From an uncultured Synergistales bacterium (GTDB lineage: Bacteria; Synergistota; Synergistia; Synergistales; Aminobacteriaceae): a stretch of 34,540 nucleotides of DNA. The notes under the pieces are model-generated. The model saw only the letters and a program-made list of their open reading frames with translations, was not told the origin of the DNA and made no database searches. Below, piece after piece: positions 17,415-26,039 of this stretch (position 1 is the first letter of the stretch; every line of letters begins with the position of its first letter). The stretch lies in assembly GCA_905233215.1 (NCBI GenBank), contig CAJODC010000036.1, forward strand, positions 1 through 34,540. The letters are read 5' to 3'. The translations under genes and the position numbers were made by a program.

Positions 17415-18167
17415 ATGTTTACACCCGGACCAATCTTAGGCGAGTTCTTCGGTACACTTGTGCTTGTCGTATTCGGTGACGGAAACGTTGCTAACCTCGT
17501 TCTCAAAGACTCGAAAGCTAACGGCTCAAACTGGGTTCACATTTGCTGGGGCTGGGCTTGGGCAGTCGGACTCGGCGTATTCGCGGCCAACGCTCTCGGC
17601 TCGGCTCAGGGCGACCTTAACCCCGTTGTTACAGTCGCAAAGACTCTCGCAGGCGTTTACGGCTCATGGGGCGAAGCGTTCGGAATCATCATCGCTCAGA
17701 TGATCGGCGGTTTCTGCGGAGGCGTTGTAGTGTGGCTGGCTTACCTTGATCACTGGAAGGGTTCAGACCCCAGCGCACAGCTCGGCGTATTCTGCACGGC
17801 TCCCAACAAGTCAGAGAAAGACCGTAATCTCGGCTGCTGCTTCCTGACTGAGGCAATCGCAACATTCTTCCTCGTAACACTCATCATGTGCGTGTTCTCA
17901 AAGGGCGTAGCCGGTGCAGGCTTCACACCCGGACTCGGTACGTTCTTCGTTGTTGGAATCATTTACGGACTCGGAGCGGCTCTCGGCGGGCCTACAGGTT
18001 ACGCCCTCAACCCTGCGAGAGACCTTTCACCCAGAATCGCTCACTTCGTTCTTCCGATACCCGGCAAGAGGGACTCGGATTGGGCTTACTCATGGGTTCC
18101 TGTAGTAGGTCCGTTGGTCGGCGCGGTATGTGCTTACTTCTTCTGCCACGCTGTTGGAATTATGTAG
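17415..18167 (+). CDS. glpF: Glycerol facilitator (aquaglyceroporin)
   Basis: Channel for glycerol entry in the cytoplasmic membrane. The MIP fold is seen in two halves: the first half-helix is GDLNPVVTVAKTLAG, the second GPTGYALNPARDLSPRIAHFVLP. The Asp after the second NPAR marks glycerol-conducting members. The first box reads NPV instead of NPA, a variant at the pore constriction. At 250 residues with about six hydrophobic helices it is of normal size. The start is ATG 17415 with AGTAGGAGG about 13 nt upstream, a long but usable spacing. It is the first gene of the glycerol operon, 115 nt ahead of the chosen glpK start. Confidence 0.92.
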   Translation: MFTPGPILGEFFGTLVLVVFGDGNVANLVLKDSKANGSNWVHICWGWAWAVGLGVFAANALGSAQGDLNPVVTVAKTLAGVYGSWGEAFGIIIAQMIGGFCGGVVVWLAYLDHWKGSDPSAQLGVFCTAPNKSEKDRNLGCCFLTEAIATFFLVTLIMCVFSKGVAGAGFTPGLGTFFVVGIIYGLGAALGGPTGYALNPARDLSPRIAHFVLPIPGKRDSDWAYSWVPVVGPLVGAVCAYFFCHAVGIM

Positions 18168-18282
18168 ACTAAACAAAAAAGCCCCCGCGCTTTTGACATA
18201 AGGAGTCAGAGCAATGTTATTCAAACTTTTCGGAAGCAGGAAAGAATCCGCAACGGATACAAAAGAGGAGGTCAAAATTTCG

Positions 18283-19766
<1,484 letters not shown>

Positions 19767-19774
19767 ATTGAAAG

Positions 19775-19881
19775 ACCCCTCCGCCTCATTTCATTTCGGC
19801 ACCTCCCCTAATTTAGGGGCGGCAAGAGGAAAAGACTCGTCCCCCCTAGCTTTTAGGGGGGATGCCTTTAGGCAGGGGGGT
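19775..19881. repeat. 107-bp palindromic MITE-like repeat inside the glp operon
   Basis: Imperfect 11-bp terminal inverted repeats, ACCCCTCCGCC (19775-19785) and GGCAGGGGGGT (19871-19881, two mismatches), enclose two perfect hairpins: CCCCTA/TAGGGG (19805-19810, 19814-19819) and CCCCCCTA/TAGGGGGG (19841-19848, 19854-19861). There is no coding capacity. The base composition is strikingly different from the flanks. The pattern (CCTCCG...CACCTCCCCT...AGGGGCGGCAAG) resembles short dispersed repeats common in gut bacterial genomes; that family link is from memory. It begins nine bases after the glpK stop and ends 29 bases before the next start. Confidence 0.75.
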
Positions 19882-19910
19882 AACGACACAGACAGGGGGA
19901 ATAAAACTTC

Positions 19911-21383
19911 ATGAATTATGACATTGTGATTATAGGTTCAGGGATTACAGGAGCGTCAATAGCCCGTGAACTGTCGAAATACAAGCTCAATATAGCTGTA
20001 ATCGACAAAGCAAGCGAGCTTCCAGCCGGAGCATCACGCGCTAACAGTTCGATGATACACGGAGGTTTTGACGACAAGCCCGGAACAATGAAGGCAAAAT
20101 TCTGCGTGCCTGGCAATAAGTTGTGGCACAAGCTCAAAGATGTTCTCGATGTTCATCTTGACGAATGCGGCTCTTACGTCTGCGCATTCAACGATGACGA
20201 AGTGAAGCATCTCGAATTATTGTTAGAGCAGGGAAAGACTAATGGCAGTCCCGGTGTTGAAATAATTTCAGGCGATAAACTCCGTGAGAAAGAACCTAAT
20301 GTTTCGCCTGACATAGTAGCCGCTTTGTGGTCTCCTGAAGCCGGAATCATCAACAATTTTGAGGCCGTCAACGCAATGATAGAGTCAGCTCAGATTAACG
20401 GAGTTAAACTTTTTCTTGAGACTGTTGCAACAGGACTCCTTCTTGATGACAATGGGAATGTTCGCGGAGTGTCAACAACAAAAGGAGACTTCATCGCGCC
20501 TGTAGTGATTAACGCTGGCGGAGTTCATGCCGGTGAAATAGCATCATGGGCAGGCGATAAGTCATTCAAGATAATTCCGACAAAGGGAGAATATTTCCTG
20601 CTTGACCGTTCGACAAAAGGCTTCATTCACAGTTTCCTTTTCGCTTGTCCGTCAAAAGCAGGCAAAGGAATCACAGTCCTTCAAACCGCTGAGGGTAACT
20701 TGATGTCAGGCCCTACGGCAACCGAACAGCTTGACCCCGAAGACAGGTCAACAACTCCAGAAGGACTCGCCGAAGTCCTCAAGGGAGCAAGAAAACTCGT
20801 TCCGAATTTCCCAGTCAACATGAACATCACCACATTCGCAGGAGTCAGAGCCAACACAGAGTCAGGAGACTTTGAGATTCGCACTCTCAAGAATCCGAGA
20901 GGCTTCGTAAACGCTGCCGGGATTAAGTCGCCCGGTTTCACTTCAGCTCCGGCAATCGCTGAATATGTCGCCGGACTCGTCAAGGAAGAATTAGCCGACA
21001 GAGTAACATTGACTCCCAACGATAAATTCATTCCCGAAAGACACAACATTCCACGCTTCCTTTATCTTGACATGGCCGAACGCAAAAAGCTCGCCGAAAA
21101 AGATCCTTCATACGCTCAAATCGTCTGCCGCTGCGAGACAGTAACAGAAGGTCAGGTAATCGAGGCAATACGAAGGGGAGCAAGGACGGTTACAGCCGTT
21201 AAGATGATGACAAGAGCAGGAACAGGGCGTTGTCAGGGAGGCTTCTGCTGTCCGAGAGTGGCCGAAATACTTTCGAGGGAGCTTGGCATTCCGTTGGAGG
21301 AAGTTACGAGGCACGGAGGAGAGTCGAAACTTCTTGTCGGTAAAACGAAAGAGTTTCTGCTGAAGAAAGGAGCTGAGGCGTAA
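19911..21383 (+). CDS. glpA: FAD-dependent glycerol-3-phosphate dehydrogenase, GlpA-like
   Basis: Expected to oxidise sn-glycerol 3-phosphate to dihydroxyacetone phosphate. The N-terminal FAD-binding fold has IIGSGITGASIARELSKY and the DAO-family segment GASRANSSMIHGGFDDKPGT. The C-terminal domain is a BFD-like [2Fe-2S]-binding module with cysteines in CRCETVTEGQVIEAIRRGA and GRCQGGFCCPRV. That order (DAO then BFD-like) is the GlpA architecture; at 490 residues it is a little shorter than E. coli GlpA. The ATG has an AGGGGGA site after the MITE-like repeat. Its stop overlaps the next start by one base (TAATG). With glpK broken, its substrate must come from another source. Confidence 0.87.
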   Translation: MNYDIVIIGSGITGASIARELSKYKLNIAVIDKASELPAGASRANSSMIHGGFDDKPGTMKAKFCVPGNKLWHKLKDVLDVHLDECGSYVCAFNDDEVKHLELLLEQGKTNGSPGVEIISGDKLREKEPNVSPDIVAALWSPEAGIINNFEAVNAMIESAQINGVKLFLETVATGLLLDDNGNVRGVSTTKGDFIAPVVINAGGVHAGEIASWAGDKSFKIIPTKGEYFLLDRSTKGFIHSFLFACPSKAGKGITVLQTAEGNLMSGPTATEQLDPEDRSTTPEGLAEVLKGARKLVPNFPVNMNITTFAGVRANTESGDFEIRTLKNPRGFVNAAGIKSPGFTSAPAIAEYVAGLVKEELADRVTLTPNDKFIPERHNIPRFLYLDMAERKKLAEKDPSYAQIVCRCETVTEGQVIEAIRRGARTVTAVKMMTRAGTGRCQGGFCCPRVAEILSRELGIPLEEVTRHGGESKLLVGKTKEFLLKKGAEA

Positions 21384-22636
21384 TGAGCGGTAAAATTGAC
21401 GTACTCATAATCGGAGCAGGCCCGGCAGGTGTAGCGGCTGGCATCGGCGCAAGGCGTGAGGGCGCGGAGAATGTCGTTGTTCTTGAAAGAGACTGGGACT
21501 TGGGCGGAATACTTCAGCAGTGCATTCACCCGGGCTTCGGCCTTAGAACGTTCAAAGAAGAATTGACAGGCCCCGAATACATGCACAGATTCATCAAGCA
21601 GGCTCATGAAGAAGGCGTAGAGTTCCGTACCAACACAATGGTATTTCAGATTGACAGAGACACGAATACAGTGTGGACGATGAACAAGGAACGAGGCATA
21701 GAGGCTCTCAACCCATCATCAATCGTTCTCACTATGGGCTGTCGTGAACGTCCTTTAGGCGCAATCAGGATACCCGGAGGCCGTCCGTCAGGAATCTACA
21801 CAGCCGGTACCGCTCAACGCTTCGTCAACATGGAAGGCTACATGCCCGGAAAGCGTGCTGTGATTCTCGGTTCTGGCGACATTGGACTCATCATGGCTCG
21901 CCGAATGATCTGGGAAGGCGCGACAGTCGAAGGTGTCTACGAGGTCATGTCATGGCCGGGCGGATTGAGGCGCAACATTGCTCAATGCCTCGACGATTAC
22001 GGAATACCGTTCCATTTGAGAACAACAGTAACAAAAATTCACGGTCAGGACAGACTCGAAGGCGTTACGGTTGCAGAAGTTGACGACAAAATGACACCGA
22101 TACCGGGAACAGAACGCTACGTTGAGTGCGATACTCTTCTGCTTGCTATCGGCCTTATACCTGAAAACGAATTGTCTCGAATGGCAGGAGTCGACATTCA
22201 CCCCGTAACCGGAGGGCCTGTTGTGAATGACCTTTTGCAGACGACTAACCCGGCGATTTTCGCGGCCGGTAACGTTGTTATCGTTTATGATTTGGTCGAC
22301 AATGTGAGCGATGAAGGACTCATAGCCGGAGCGAACGCAGCGAAATTTGCATTGGGTAAAATTCCGTCAACCGCAAAAAGAATCCCGGTCAAAGGCGGAG
22401 AAAATGTGAGGCTCTATTCACCTCAATTTGTTACGGGCAAAACTGACTCGATAATTTTCATGAGGGTAACACACCCGATAGAGAAGGCGTGTAAAGTTTT
22501 TGCGACTGCTGACGGTGAAGAAATTTATTCACAGAGACTGCGTTACGCGCGTCCGGGAGAAATGAACGAGGTAAAAATCAAAGCCGACAAAGTGCAGAAT
22601 GTCAACAGCATCACAATAGACATTCAGCCTGTGTAA
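21383..22636 (+). CDS. Pyridine nucleotide-disulfide-type FAD oxidoreductase of the glp operon
   Basis: A two-dinucleotide-fold flavoprotein: N-terminal FAD motif GAGPAGVAAGIGARREGA with DLGGILQQCIHPGFGL, and a second Rossmann motif ILGSGDIGLIMARR about 155 residues in. The final NPAIFAAGNVV is the usual FAD-contacting end motif. In many Clostridia and Synergistota a gene of this kind lies between the GlpA-like dehydrogenase and DUF1667, and the three are thought to form one electron-transfer dehydrogenase; it is not an obvious homologue of E. coli GlpB. The 417 residues show no defect. It is translationally coupled to glpA. Confidence 0.85.
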   Translation: MSGKIDVLIIGAGPAGVAAGIGARREGAENVVVLERDWDLGGILQQCIHPGFGLRTFKEELTGPEYMHRFIKQAHEEGVEFRTNTMVFQIDRDTNTVWTMNKERGIEALNPSSIVLTMGCRERPLGAIRIPGGRPSGIYTAGTAQRFVNMEGYMPGKRAVILGSGDIGLIMARRMIWEGATVEGVYEVMSWPGGLRRNIAQCLDDYGIPFHLRTTVTKIHGQDRLEGVTVAEVDDKMTPIPGTERYVECDTLLLAIGLIPENELSRMAGVDIHPVTGGPVVNDLLQTTNPAIFAAGNVVIVYDLVDNVSDEGLIAGANAAKFALGKIPSTAKRIPVKGGENVRLYSPQFVTGKTDSIIFMRVTHPIEKACKVFATADGEEIYSQRLRYARPGEMNEVKIKADKVQNVNSITIDIQPV

Positions 22637-22649
22637 AGAAGGTGAGAAA

Positions 22650-23021
22650 ATGAGCGAAGAGAGAAAATTCATCTGTGTGTCGTGTCCTTTGGGCTGTGGC
22701 TTGACGGTAACGCTTGACGATTCGGGCGAAGTAACGAAAGTTGAGGGCAACACATGCGCTAGGGGCGAGAGCTACGCAAGATCTGAAGTGAAAGATCCTC
22801 GCCGTGTATTTGCGTCAACAGTGAGAGTCAAGGGCGGTAAACTTCCTGTGTGCCCTGTGAGGAGCAAGACACCTGCGCCGAAGGGAAAACTTTTCGACAT
22901 CACCAGAGCGGTAGCGGCTCTTGAGGTTGAAGCACCCATTAAGATTGGGCAAGTTTTGATTCACAATGTCTGCGGTACTGACGCTGATATTGTAGCAAGC
23001 AGAGATTTAGAAGCTGTGTGA
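22650..23021 (+). CDS. DUF1667 small cysteine-rich redox protein
   Basis: A 123-residue protein with Cys-rich motifs ICVSCPLGC near residues 8-15, GNTCARGESYA and LPVCPVRSKTPAPKG, matching the DUF1667 family that accompanies FAD dehydrogenases in glp operons. The four to five cysteines suggest a bound metal or Fe-S centre passing electrons from the two flavoproteins; this is inference. It starts 13 nt after the preceding gene with an AAGGTGAG site and is the last gene of the operon, closed by a strong terminator. Confidence 0.85.
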   Translation: MSEERKFICVSCPLGCGLTVTLDDSGEVTKVEGNTCARGESYARSEVKDPRRVFASTVRVKGGKLPVCPVRSKTPAPKGKLFDITRAVAALEVEAPIKIGQVLIHNVCGTDADIVASRDLEAV

Positions 23022-23030
23022 ATAAATTAA

Positions 23031-23063
23031 CCCCCTGTGAAAGCGCAGGGGGGATTTTTTTTT
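23031..23063 (+). terminator. Strong intrinsic terminator of the glp operon
   Basis: CCCCCTG (23031-23037) pairs with CAGGGGG (23046-23052), loop of eight, followed by nine consecutive T residues. It separates the operon from the convergent toxin gene. Confidence 0.9.
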
Positions 23064-23068
23064 GCTCT

Positions 23069-23533
23069 TCACTGACTGAGAGCGTCAATGATTTTCTTGA
23101 TGTCTGTTAATGTTATTTTTATTCCCTTTTTGTACATGGCCATAACTTTTCTGACTTTCTTACCGATTTCTTCTGAAAGTTTATTGTCAATAGTAACCTC
23201 AACAGTTCCCTTATCGATTGTGTACACCTCTGAAATCAATTCTTCGGTAACAGGGCATAAATTCTGAATGAGGAAAGCTCTCTTTTTACCGTTGACAAAG
23301 CCGAACACAATACCGTCATAACTGGAATATTTCTTAATTTTTTCATCGTAGATTGCCTGATACTTTTCGAGCTGTGATGAAATGGGCACCATCATGAAAA
23401 ATCTGTCATAATCATAACAATAATAACAAGGGCGGTTGTGATGGCCTTCCTTGTTGCCCATCAAATTGCAATCTGGAAATTTCTCGTAGTACTCATCACG
23501 AATGAAATAAAATCGCTTGTCCTTTAACAGCAT
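23069..23533 (-). CDS. Type III toxin-antitoxin endoribonuclease toxin, CptN/TenpN-like
   Basis: A 154-residue protein resembling the CptN/TenpN branch of type III toxin-antitoxin toxins, which cut RNA and are held inactive by their own repeat RNA. Recognised pattern: KFYFI-type opening (RFYFIRDEYYEKFPD), NLMGNKEGHHNRPCYYCYD, MVPISSQLEKYQAIYDEKIKK, the mid-protein YDGIVFGFVNGKKRAFLIQNLCP and a basic Lys-rich C-terminal helix. The context is the expected one: degenerate 46-47-nt repeats and a terminator hairpin directly upstream, then AGGAGG and the ATG. Lys-rich, A+T-rich coding and local base use unlike the neighbours suggest horizontal acquisition. The family is assigned from recalled consensus, so CptN versus TenpN is open. 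Confidence 0.78.
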   Translation of the reverse strand: MLLKDKRFYFIRDEYYEKFPDCNLMGNKEGHHNRPCYYCYDYDRFFMMVPISSQLEKYQAIYDEKIKKYSSYDGIVFGFVNGKKRAFLIQNLCPVTEELISEVYTIDKGTVEVTIDNKLSEEIGKKVRKVMAMYKKGIKITLTDIKKIIDALSQ

Positions 23534-23546
23534 AATAGATCCTCCT

Positions 23547-23577
23547 AAAAAAAAACAGGCCTCAAATCGAGAACCTG
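23547..23577 (-). terminator. Attenuating terminator between antitoxin RNA and toxin gene
   Basis: On the minus strand CAGG/CCTG (23577-23574 and 23559-23556) plus an inner CTC/GAG pair form a hairpin, followed by nine T residues (23555-23547), then AGGAGG and the toxin ATG. Type III systems use such a leaky terminator to make antitoxin RNA in excess over toxin mRNA. Confidence 0.85.
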
Positions 23578-23683
23578 AAATATAAGTGTCCCGACCATTT
23601 ATCAGTTCGCATATCGGGGAGCGAAAATATTTGTCTCTGTACCTTTTGTTATTACGCCGATATACAGTCCCGGCGAAAGTGTC
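23547..23683 (-). ncRNA. Type III antitoxin RNA with ~46-nt tandem repeats
   Basis: Read on the minus strand, three units begin with GACAC (23683), GAGAC (23637) and GACAC (23590), spaced 46 and 47 nt. Units 1 and 2 each carry a hairpin at the same place: CGCCG/CGGCG in unit 1 and TTCGC/GCGAA in unit 2, different sequence but same pairing, which looks like covariation. GACACTT is identical in units 1 and 3. The transcript would start near the first unit and end at the attenuating terminator before the toxin gene. Short A-rich linkers (AATAACAAAAGG, GATAAATGG) follow the hairpins. This is the layout of CptI/ToxI antitoxins. Confidence 0.7.
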
Positions 23684-23686
23684 TTT

Positions 23687-23714
23687 ATTTTATCACATCT
23701 TGTCGCAGCAACAA
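23687..23714 (-). promoter_or_regulatory. Promoter of the type III toxin-antitoxin locus
   Basis: TTGTTG (23714-23709), a 16-nt spacer and TAAAAT (23692-23687) on the minus strand. The start would fall within a few bases of the first antitoxin repeat. The -35 overlaps the inverted repeat TCTTGT/ACAAGA (23698-23703, 23711-23716). Confidence 0.55.
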
Positions 23715-23718
23715 GAGT

Positions 23719-23724
23719 TATAAT
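23719..23724 (+). promoter_or_regulatory. Candidate -10 for the five-gene membrane/adenine deaminase operon
   Basis: A perfect TATAAT lies 46 nt before the TTG start at 23770. I see no good -35 at standard distance; the TCTTGT/ACAAGA inverted repeat occupies that place, so the two divergent units share a compact control region. Confidence 0.35.
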
Positions 23725-23769
23725 TATCCCCAAGACTAACACTAAATTTTTTCACGGAGCTGATTCATT

Positions 23770-24045
23770 TTGCGCATCGTAAACACTCAGGTCGTTCTCG
23801 GTCTTTCCGTTTGGATTCTCGGTTTTGCTTTCATGGTCATGGGCTGGCTTGTCGGCGAACTCTCAGAAAAATGGGGGAAAATTCCCTCGAAAATTCTCTA
23901 CAGAATCGGTGTCGTAATCGTCGGCGTTCCCGTCATTATAATGCTCTGGAAAGTCTCAGCACTCCTCTACGTCAACCGCTTCCAGATCTCAACATACATT
24001 AACAGCGCATTCCAGTTCATTCAGGACGCAGTGAAAGTACTCTAA
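23770..24045 (+). CDS. Small two-helix membrane protein of unknown function
   Basis: A 91-residue protein I do not recognise. It has two hydrophobic segments, about residues 8-29 (VVLGLSVWILGFAFMVMGWLV) and 45-66 (RIGVVIVGVPVIIMLWKVSALL), joined by a basic, Lys-rich loop. The start is TTG at 23770, with a modest GGAG site upstream. It lies two bases before the CPBP protease gene, so both are likely co-translated and the protein may act with it in the membrane. Confidence 0.65.
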   Translation: MRIVNTQVVLGLSVWILGFAFMVMGWLVGELSEKWGKIPSKILYRIGVVIVGVPVIIMLWKVSALLYVNRFQISTYINSAFQFIQDAVKVL

Positions 24046-24047
24046 TC

Positions 24048-24599
24048 ATGGCCGGAATTATTTTGGCCAACATCATTGGGCTTGTTGCAGCCTCGTTCAT
24101 GCTCTACTTTCCCTACACTTGGTGCAGGTGGAAAAACGAACGTGAGGAAGATTTCGGGCTGAAATGGTTTGTTACTCGTCAGGCAAAAATTGAAGTCATC
24201 ATCGCTCTTTTGGTTACACTGATTCCGTTGACGCTGATTGTGTTTTACCTCCCGTCAAAATGGGGCGGTGGAATCAAAACTCCGTCACTATGGAACACGA
24301 TAAACATTTTATGCGGAGGAGTCGCAGCCGCGTTCATTGAGGAAACTTTCTTCAGGGGCTGGCTTCAGACTCTTGCCGTCAGGAAATTCGGAACTGTTAC
24401 AGGAATCTTAATTGTTACCGGACTGTTCGCTTCAGTTCATTTGATTGTGAATCCTCACCCTTCGAGATTGTTGACATTCTTTCCCGGTCTTGTCATGGCA
24501 CTCTTGAGACACCGCAACAATTCCGTCATGCCTTCCATAATTTATCACGCTGTCTGTAACGTTTGGGCAGTTTGGTTTTCACCATTGCCGGGAGTGTAG
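24048..24599 (+). CDS. CPBP-family intramembrane metalloprotease
   Basis: A 183-residue multi-spanning membrane protein of the CPBP (Abi/CAAX protease and bacteriocin-processing) family. The three conserved motifs are present: EETFFRGWLQTL (Glu-Glu-x3-Arg), FASVHL (Phe-x3-His) and HAVCNVW (His-x3-Asn). These residues form the metal-dependent active site inside the membrane. Four to five hydrophobic helices are visible. Roles in the family range from prenyl-protein or peptide processing to bacteriocin self-immunity; no bacteriocin gene is adjacent. It sits second in the operon, and its stop is followed after one base by the next ATG. Confidence 0.88.
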   Translation: MAGIILANIIGLVAASFMLYFPYTWCRWKNEREEDFGLKWFVTRQAKIEVIIALLVTLIPLTLIVFYLPSKWGGGIKTPSLWNTINILCGGVAAAFIEETFFRGWLQTLAVRKFGTVTGILIVTGLFASVHLIVNPHPSRLLTFFPGLVMALLRHRNNSVMPSIIYHAVCNVWAVWFSPLPGV

Positions 24600-24600
24600 A

Positions 24601-25644
24601 ATGATGAAATTTTTGTTGACACTGTTATTCTTATCGCTCTCAGTCTCATTGTCATCGGCTGAAAATTTCTTGGAGCTTCGCATACCCTGTGAGGTCGGCG
24701 GAATAGCAACAGCAATTCTCCCTGAAGGCGAGACAGTCGAAATCGGCAGGGTGAAAATGATTCCGTCAAAAGTCAACAATAACGCCTACACCGCAAGCAA
24801 GTGGGCATCACCTTCAACAGTCTGCGCAACCGCCGTCAACGCAATTCACATTCTCGTCAGTGTTGCCGGGAACAAGGGACGAATCATCAGCCTTGTTCCG
24901 TCCGTAACCGTTGCTCCCGCTGCCGTTCAAGGGGCGTTCTTCTCGCTTGACACTGAAGCAGGGACGGGGATTTTCGGAGGCTTCGCGCCTATGACGGGCT
25001 CTAGTGTCTCTGTCGAACATGAAGGCAATGAGTCAGCCCTGACCGATGCGCCTGTTGAGGGCGACACGCTGGTGATAAGGAGTCCTCTTGGTGCTTCAGT
25101 GTACATGGCCGACATCGAGAACAGGCCGGGCGGTCGTGTCATCGTTCACGGTGCTGACGGAGCGAGAGTTACGGCGAGAGTGATACGGCCGGTGAAGGGA
25201 GTCGGGCGTTTCGGGGGAAGCCTATATCAGGAACGAGGCCGAATCAGAGCGTCTCATTCGGGGGTTATATGCACAGCGACTTCATCACGAGGGACTGTCG
25301 GAGGCTTTCAGATTATGCCGTTGAAACACGCTTTGACATCGCCGGAGATGCTCAACTCATGGCTTCTGACTCAGTGGCTGATAATCGCTCCATTGCCGGG
25401 AATGCCTGACCTTGAGGGGACTCCTCCGTTGTTCAAGAGAGCATTCGTTCCGGGTCCGCAAAATGGAGACAGACTGCCGGACTTTTGGACTCAATACGGA
25501 AGAAGACCGCTGGTGCTGTGCAGGATTGACGGCGGTAACTGGGAGAGACTGCCGGAAGTTGAAGGAAGGGTTGACGATGGCTTAATGGGTGTAACGCACC
25601 TGAGATTTTATTTTCCTTTATGGGAGAGTGGTTTAGCGAAATGA
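24601..25644 (+). CDS. Secreted protein of unknown function
   Basis: A 347-residue exported protein not recognised from any family I know. A Sec signal peptide is clear (MMKFLLTLLFLSLSVSLSSA, cleavage expected near residue 20). The mature part is rich in Val, Gly, Thr and Ala in short beta-like stretches, with a Pro/Trp-rich C-terminal third (NSWLLTQWLIIAPLPGMPDLEG, DGGNWERLPEVEGRV). No Cys pairs, lipobox or C-terminal anchor are visible. It begins one base after the CPBP stop and overlaps the GtrA gene by four, so its position between a membrane protease and a lipid-carrier translocase suggests an envelope role; inference only. Confidence 0.7.
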   Translation: MMKFLLTLLFLSLSVSLSSAENFLELRIPCEVGGIATAILPEGETVEIGRVKMIPSKVNNNAYTASKWASPSTVCATAVNAIHILVSVAGNKGRIISLVPSVTVAPAAVQGAFFSLDTEAGTGIFGGFAPMTGSSVSVEHEGNESALTDAPVEGDTLVIRSPLGASVYMADIENRPGGRVIVHGADGARVTARVIRPVKGVGRFGGSLYQERGRIRASHSGVICTATSSRGTVGGFQIMPLKHALTSPEMLNSWLLTQWLIIAPLPGMPDLEGTPPLFKRAFVPGPQNGDRLPDFWTQYGRRPLVLCRIDGGNWERLPEVEGRVDDGLMGVTHLRFYFPLWESGLAK

Positions 25645-26039
25645 ATTTCAAACAGTTGTTACTTTACGGGATATGCGGAGTACTCGCAACGATCATAGAC
25701 ATTTTCACTTACTGGGCAGTTTCACGCCTTTTCGGGCTTTCTGTCGTAACGTCAACGGTAATCGCTTGGCTTGTCTCCGTGTTCTTCTCGTACTGGTCGA
25801 ACAGAAAATATGTTTTCGAGAGCAAGAACAGTTCATTCTTTACGATATTTTTCGAGGCGGTTTACTTTTTCGCCTGCAGGATTGCTACAGGGCTTCTTGA
25901 CGTGGCGATAATGTATATTTTTGCTGACCTTTTGGGACTTGATGACGTTATCGTTAAAACGGTCTCAAATATTGTCGTGATAATTTTGAATTACGCAGCC
26001 AGCAAATTATTTATCTTTAGGGAGAAAAAATCATCATGA
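25641..26039 (+). CDS. GtrA-family membrane protein
   Basis: A small four-helix membrane protein like GtrA, thought to help flip undecaprenyl-phosphate-linked sugars across the membrane for surface glycan glucosylation. Typical features: LLLYGICGVLATIIDIFTYW in helix 1, SVFFSYWSNRKYVFES in the second half and the C-terminal NYAASKLFIFREKK. I prefer ATG 25641, which overlaps the previous stop (ATGA) and yields 132 residues; ATG 25620 gives 139 but lacks a ribosome site. The stop overlaps the adenine deaminase start (ATGA). No glycosyltransferase partner is adjacent, so the substrate is unknown. Confidence 0.87.
   Translation: MNFKQLLLYGICGVLATIIDIFTYWAVSRLFGLSVVTSTVIAWLVSVFFSYWSNRKYVFESKNSSFFTIFFEAVYFFACRIATGLLDVAIMYIFADLLGLDDVIVKTVSNIVVIILNYAASKLFIFREKKSS

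Noticed and set aside
18167-18214. Terminator after glpF (AAAAGC...GCTTTT)
   Set aside because: Only a weak A/T-rich stem with no T-run, in the middle of an operon.
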